From Pseudomonas sp. TH15 (GTDB lineage Bacteria > Pseudomonadota > Gammaproteobacteria > Pseudomonadales > Pseudomonadaceae), in contig NZ_JAEKEL010000001.1 of the NCBI RefSeq assembly GCF_016651105.1, positions 1 through 64,000 of the forward strand: 64,000 nt of DNA, written 5' to 3'. Position 1 is the stretch's first letter, and each line of letters opens with the position of its first letter. This document shows, piece by piece, positions 60,100-64,000 of this stretch. The notes below the pieces were generated by a model. That model was not told the DNA's origin and did not search any database. It worked only from the letters and a program-made list of their open reading frames with translations. A program made the position numbers and the translations under genes.

Positions 60100-61122
60100 A
60101 TGCAAGTGAAACACCTGCTGCTGATCGCCATCCTCGCATTGACCGCTGCTTGCTCATCGAAGGAAGTCGTAGACGAAAACCTTAGCGAAGTCGAGCTGTA
60201 CCAGCAGGCTCAGAAAGATCTGGATAACAGTAGCTACACCAGTGCCACAGCCAAGCTGAAGGCCCTGGAGTCGCGTTATCCGTTCGGGCGCTACGCTGAT
60301 CAGGCTCAACTCGAGCTCATCTACGCCAACTACAAAAACGCCGAACCTGAGGCTGCCAAGTCTGCCGCCGAGCGTTTTATTCGTTTGCACCCACAGCATC
60401 CGAACGTGGATTACGCGTATTACCTCAAGGGTCTGACCTCCTTCGACCAGGACGTCGGCCTGCTGGCGCGCTTCCTGCCGCTGGACATGACCAAGCGTGA
60501 CCCGGGCGCTGCCCGCGACTCGTACAACGAGTTCGCCCAGCTGACCAGCCGCTACCCGAACAGCCGCTACTCGCCGGATGCCAAGCAGCGCATGATTTAT
60601 CTGCGCAACCTGCTGGCCTCCTACGAGATTCACGTTGCCGACTACTACCTGACTCGTCAGGCCTACGTCGCCGCCGCGAACCGTGGTCGTTATGTCGTGG
60701 AGAACTTCCAGGAAACCCCTTCGGTCGGTGACGGCCTGGCGGTGATGGTCGAGTCCTACCAGCGTCTGCACCTGGACGAACTGGCCAACACCAGCCTCGA
60801 AACCCTGAAGCTCAACTACCCGAACCACCCAAGCCTGGTGGACGGTCAGTTCAAGCCATCGGTAGCCGAAGCGGACAACCGTTCGTGGCTGAGCAAGGCG
60901 ACCCTGGGCCTGATCGAATCCCGTCCGCCGCTGCCACCGGGCGAAACCCGCGCCAACCAGGACGTGCAGAAGCAGTTCCAGGACGCGAAAGATTCGATTC
61001 CTAGCGAGCTCAAGCCTAAAGATGGCAACGGCGAAGTGATCCAGGAAGAACAACACGAAGCGGAAGGCAACAACAGCGACCGTTCGTGGTTCAGCTACAT
61101 GACCTTCGGCGTGTTCGACTGA
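60100..61122 (+). CDS. bamD: BamD, outer-membrane assembly lipoprotein
   Basis: 340 residues. Lipoprotein signal with LTAAC19; five TPR-like repeats ([20 protein letters not shown]...). An essential BAM partner of BamA. The C-terminal ~70 residues form an extra acidic tail beyond the E. coli length. The ATG at 60100 gives the lipobox; longer frames do not. Confidence 0.95.
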   Translation: MQVKHLLLIAILALTAACSSKEVVDENLSEVELYQQAQKDLDNSSYTSATAKLKALESRYPFGRYADQAQLELIYANYKNAEPEAAKSAAERFIRLHPQHPNVDYAYYLKGLTSFDQDVGLLARFLPLDMTKRDPGAARDSYNEFAQLTSRYPNSRYSPDAKQRMIYLRNLLASYEIHVADYYLTRQAYVAAANRGRYVVENFQETPSVGDGLAVMVESYQRLHLDELANTSLETLKLNYPNHPSLVDGQFKPSVAEADNRSWLSKATLGLIESRPPLPPGETRANQDVQKQFQDAKDSIPSELKPKDGNGEVIQEEQHEAEGNNSDRSWFSYMTFGVFD

Positions 61123-61137
61123 TCACACCGGATGGAC

Positions 61138-61167
61138 AAAAAGGGAGATCTGCGGATCTCCCTTTTT
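61138..61167 (+). terminator. bamD terminator
   Basis: AAAAAGGGAGATC-TGCG-GATCTCCCTTTTT, 13-bp stem, 16 bp after the stop. Confidence 0.93.
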
Positions 61168-61247
61168 CATGTCCGCGCTTTAATAGGCTGTGCGCTAGTC
61201 GGGTCCTTGGCTAAACTGCCTGATCATCATTCATAAAGCAGCCCGCC

Positions 61248-61490
61248 ATGCTTCGTTTACTGTTCTGGATCGCCCTGATTGCCGCTGCGGTATGGTTCTG
61301 GCGCAAGTTCAAGGCGCCCGTCGCTTCAAATCAATCCAACCGTGCCCCGCGCGAGCAAGACGCGTCGCCGATGGTTCGTTGCGCCCACTGCGGCGTGCAC
61401 CTGCCTCGCGACCGTGCGCTGAGTCTTCAACAACAGTGGTATTGCAGCCAGGCTCACCTCGAGCAAGGCCCGGGCTCCAGTGATCGCTGA
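61248..61490 (+). CDS. PP0621-type small membrane protein with CxxC
   Basis: 80 residues. One N-terminal helix (LLFWIALIAAAVWFW), a basic linker, then CAHCGVHLPRD and YCSQAH, likely a small zinc ribbon facing the cytoplasm. Function unknown. Overlaps the pilS start by 11 bp, so it may be co-expressed with pilSR. Confidence 0.8.
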   Translation: MLRLLFWIALIAAAVWFWRKFKAPVASNQSNRAPREQDASPMVRCAHCGVHLPRDRALSLQQQWYCSQAHLEQGPGSSDR

Positions 61491-63069
61491 GGCTTCCAGC
61501 CCCGGCAGCAAACAAGCCCAGCGACTGCTGCGCCTCTATCATCTCTACCGTTTAAGTATCGGCATCACCTTGGTGCTGTTGATCTCCAGCAACATGGACA
61601 ACCAGTTGCTGATGTTCGCCAACAACGACCTGCTGCGCAGTGGCAGCTGGTTGTACCTGGTACTGAATATTCTGCTGGTGGTGTTCCTGGAGAATACCCG
61701 CCGTCCCGGCCAGTTATTCAGCCTGGCCCTGGCCGATGTGTTGCTGCTGTGCGGTCTGTTCTACGCTGCCGGCGGTGCGGCCAGCGCCATTGGCAATTTG
61801 CTGATCGTGTCCGTGGCCATCGGCAACACACTGTTGCGCGGGCGTATTGGCTTGCTGATCGCCGCAGTCGCGGCCATTGGCATTGTCGGTTTGAGCTTCC
61901 TGCTGAGTTTCAGCCGCCCCACCAGCCCCAACGACTACCTGCAAGCCGGCACGCTTGGCGCCCTGTGCTTTGCCGCGGCATTGCTGGTGCAAGGTCTGAT
62001 CCGACGTCTGGAGGTCAGCGAACACCTGGCCGAGCAGCGGGCCAGCGAAGTGGTCGGCCTTGAAGCCCTGAACGCGCTGATTTTGCAACGTATGCGCACC
62101 GGCATCCTGGTGCTCGATGACCAGCGGCGGGTGCAACTGGCCAACCACAGCGCCCGGTCCCAACTGGGCCAGGACCACCTCGACGGCGAGTTGATCGATG
62201 ATTATTCACCGACCTTGGTCGAACGCCTGCAACTGTGGTTCAACAACCCGACCTTGCGACCCCAAAGTCTGAAAATCGCCAGTTCCGGCCTCGAGCTGCA
62301 ACCAAGCTTCATTGCCCTGGACCAAAGCCCCCATCATCAGACCTTGGTCTTTCTCGAAGACCTCGCCCAGATCTCCCAGCAGGCCCAGCAACTGAAACTC
62401 GCCGCCCTGGGTCGCCTGACCGCCGGTATCGCCCACGAGATCCGCAATCCGCTGGGCGCCATCAGTCATGCCGCACAGTTGCTGCAGGAATCCGAGGAAC
62501 TGAACGGCGCGGATAGACGTCTGACCCAGATTATTCAAGACCACTCTCAGCGAATGAATCGGGTTATCGAAAACGTCCTGCAACTGTCCCGCCGTCAGCA
62601 AACCACGCCGCAACGGCTCGATCTGAAGCCGTGGCTTGCGCGGTTCGTCGCCGAAGCCCGCGAGACCGCGACCGAACGCCAGACCATTCACCTGCGCATC
62701 GGCGCCGGCCATGTCACAACGCTGATGGACACGAATCAACTGTCCCAGATACTCGACAATTTGTTGCGCAATGGCTGGCGTCACAGCGCCCTGATTCATA
62801 AACAGGCAGAGGTCTGGCTTGAGTTGTTTGTCGACCCCGACAGCCAGTTGCCGGTCCTCGAGGTGCAGGACAATGGCCCCGGCGTGGCGCCGGACCAGCA
62901 GGCGCACTTGTTCGAACCCTTCTTCACCACCAGCAGCCAGGGCACTGGCCTGGGGCTTTATCTGTCCCGTGAGCTGTGCGAAAGCAACCAGGCGCGCCTA
63001 GACTTCAAACCACGCCAAGGCGGCGGCTGCTTTCGCATCACCTTTGCACACGGACGGAAACAAAGTTGA
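61480..63069 (+). CDS. pilS: PilS, sensor histidine kinase for pilin expression
   Basis: 529 residues. About six membrane helices (residues 20-165), a PAS-like linker ([23 protein letters not shown]), H-box [17 protein letters not shown]-box [13 protein letters not shown]-boxes DNGPGVAP and GTGLGLYLS. Senses pilin level in the membrane and controls PilR. GTG start at 61480, overlapping the previous gene. Confidence 0.93.
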   Translation: MIAEASSPGSKQAQRLLRLYHLYRLSIGITLVLLISSNMDNQLLMFANNDLLRSGSWLYLVLNILLVVFLENTRRPGQLFSLALADVLLLCGLFYAAGGAASAIGNLLIVSVAIGNTLLRGRIGLLIAAVAAIGIVGLSFLLSFSRPTSPNDYLQAGTLGALCFAAALLVQGLIRRLEVSEHLAEQRASEVVGLEALNALILQRMRTGILVLDDQRRVQLANHSARSQLGQDHLDGELIDDYSPTLVERLQLWFNNPTLRPQSLKIASSGLELQPSFIALDQSPHHQTLVFLEDLAQISQQAQQLKLAALGRLTAGIAHEIRNPLGAISHAAQLLQESEELNGADRRLTQIIQDHSQRMNRVIENVLQLSRRQQTTPQRLDLKPWLARFVAEARETATERQTIHLRIGAGHVTTLMDTNQLSQILDNLLRNGWRHSALIHKQAEVWLELFVDPDSQLPVLEVQDNGPGVAPDQQAHLFEPFFTTSSQGTGLGLYLSRELCESNQARLDFKPRQGGGCFRITFAHGRKQS

Positions 63070-63071
63070 AC

Positions 63072-64000
63072 ATGAGCCCACGGCAAAAAGTCCTGATCGT
63101 CGACGACGAACCGGATATCCGCGAACTCCTGGAAATCACCCTGGGACGGATGAAACTCGACACTTTCAGTGCCCGCAACCTTGGCGAAGCCCAAGCCCTG
63201 CTGGCCCGGGAGTCATTCGACCTGTGCCTGACCGACATGCGCCTGCCGGACGGCACTGGTCTGGAACTGGTGCAGCACATCCAGCAACGTTACGCCCAAG
63301 TGCCGGTGGCGATGATCACCGCCTACGGCAGCCTGGAAACCGCCATCAACGCCCTCAAGGCTGGTGCCTTCGACTTTCTGACCAAACCGGTGGACCTGAC
63401 CCGGCTCCGGGAACTGGTCACCAGTGCCCTGCGCCTGCCCGCACCCGGTGGCACCAGTACCGCCATCGATCGACGATTGCTCGGCGATTCGTTGCCCATG
63501 CGCAGCCTGCGTAAACAAATCGACAAGCTGGCCCGCAGCCAGGCACCGGTGTACATCAGCGGTGAATCCGGCAGCGGCAAGGAACTGGTCGCTCGTCTGA
63601 TTCACGAACAAGGCCCGCGCGCCAATCGTCCCTTCGTCCCGGTCAACTGCGGGGCGATACCGTCGGAATTGATGGAAAGCGAATTTTTCGGCCATCGCAA
63701 AGGCAGTTTCAGCGGCGCCATCGAAGACAAACCAGGCCTGTTCCAGGCAGCCCATGGCGGCACTCTGTTCCTCGATGAAGTGGCTGATTTACCGCTGGCG
63801 ATGCAGGTCAAACTGCTGCGGGCGATTCAGGAGAAAGCCGTGCGCAGCGTCGGCGGCCAGCAGGAAACCGTGGTCGATGTACGCATCCTTTGCGCCACCC
63901 ATAAAGACCTCGACGCCGAAGTCAGTGCCGAACGTTTTCGTCAGGATTTGTATTATCGGCTCAACGTGATCGAGTTGCGGGTGCCGCCCCTGCGTGAACG
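63072..64000 (+). CDS. pilR: PilR, NtrC-family response regulator (3' end cut by window)
   Basis: 309 codons in the window. Receiver with acidic pair VDDEPD, phosphoacceptor in LTDMRLPDG and Lys in TKPVD; AAA+ with Walker [19 protein letters not shown], and [21 protein letters not shown]. The sigma-54 contact loop reads GSFSGA in place of GAFTGA, a known type of variant. ATG at 63072, 2 bp after pilS. HTH lies beyond the edge. Confidence 0.95.
   Translation, partial: MSPRQKVLIVDDEPDIRELLEITLGRMKLDTFSARNLGEAQALLARESFDLCLTDMRLPDGTGLELVQHIQQRYAQVPVAMITAYGSLETAINALKAGAFDFLTKPVDLTRLRELVTSALRLPAPGGTSTAIDRRLLGDSLPMRSLRKQIDKLARSQAPVYISGESGSGKELVARLIHEQGPRANRPFVPVNCGAIPSELMESEFFGHRKGSFSGAIEDKPGLFQAAHGGTLFLDEVADLPLAMQVKLLRAIQEKAVRSVGGQQETVVDVRILCATHKDLDAEVSAERFRQDLYYRLNVIELRVPPLRE

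Overview
The window is chromosomal DNA of a fluorescent pseudomonad, most likely the P. fluorescens group. Evidence: almost every protein is a close Pseudomonas type (CbrA/CbrB, CbpA, PilA-D, PilS/PilR, LpoP, YqcC); PrrF and CrcZ small RNAs are present; codons are GC-rich; and there are many inverted REP doublets built on GTGGGAGCGGGCTTGCTCGC. Family and synteny statements rest on recalled knowledge, because no search could be run.

Layout. 1-10.3 kb, mostly minus strand: msrPQ (periplasmic methionine sulfoxide repair), pssA, the branched-chain operon ilvB-ilvN-ilvC, then yqcC-lpoP-mrcB (PBP1b and its lipoprotein activator). 10.4-13.9 kb, plus strand: an APH/P-loop kinase-like protein, a pentapeptide protein, a TfoX C-terminal protein and the cyclic-nucleotide protein CbpA. 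13.9-17.6 kb: the iron-responsive sRNA PrrF and a heme-uptake operon phuTUVW in which phuV carries a frameshift and phuS/phuR are not adjacent. 17.8-21.8 kb: Rieske protein, sfsA, aminotransferase, dksA, gluQRS. 21.8-27.0 kb: the carbon-control module cbrX-cbrA-cbrB-crcZ, with a CbrB-type palindrome and a sigma-54 promoter ahead of crcZ. 27.2-29.0 kb: pcnB-folK.

29.0-30.85 kb is the most unusual stretch: seven tandem units of about 256-273 bp. Each carries a REP-like inverted pair, a short palindrome and (for six downstream copies) a decayed duplicate of the last ~57 bp of folK. 31.1-43.5 kb: panB-panC-panD, pgi, acs, an MpaB/DUF2236 protein, a methyltransferase, a giant DUF748 envelope protein, DUF2845, and a BON-domain protein with a good sigma-54 promoter. 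43.8-49.1 kb: type IV pilus locus pilA <-> pilBCD-coaE-yacG. 49.1-54.7 kb: small hypotheticals, CbiM-like permease, DUF1780, MOSC, DUF3094, NDH-2, a chemoreceptor. 54.8-55.4 kb: tRNA cluster Asn-Pro-Lys-Pro under one strong promoter, with an internal terminator before the second, identical tRNA-Pro. 55.6-61.1 kb: clpB (sigma-32 promoter), pgeF, rluD, bamD. 61.2-64.0 kb: a small membrane protein, pilS and the start of pilR.

Functional links inside the window: CbrAB activates crcZ, whose CA-rich repeats titrate Hfq/Crc, and acs has a CA motif over its ribosome-binding site. PilS/PilR with sigma-54 should drive pilA, which has a matching promoter. Fur-type boxes sit at both prrF and the phu operon. 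The tRNA promoter has a GC-rich discriminator typical of DksA/ppGpp control, and dksA is in the same window. Both edges cut genes (msrQ at the left, pilR at the right).
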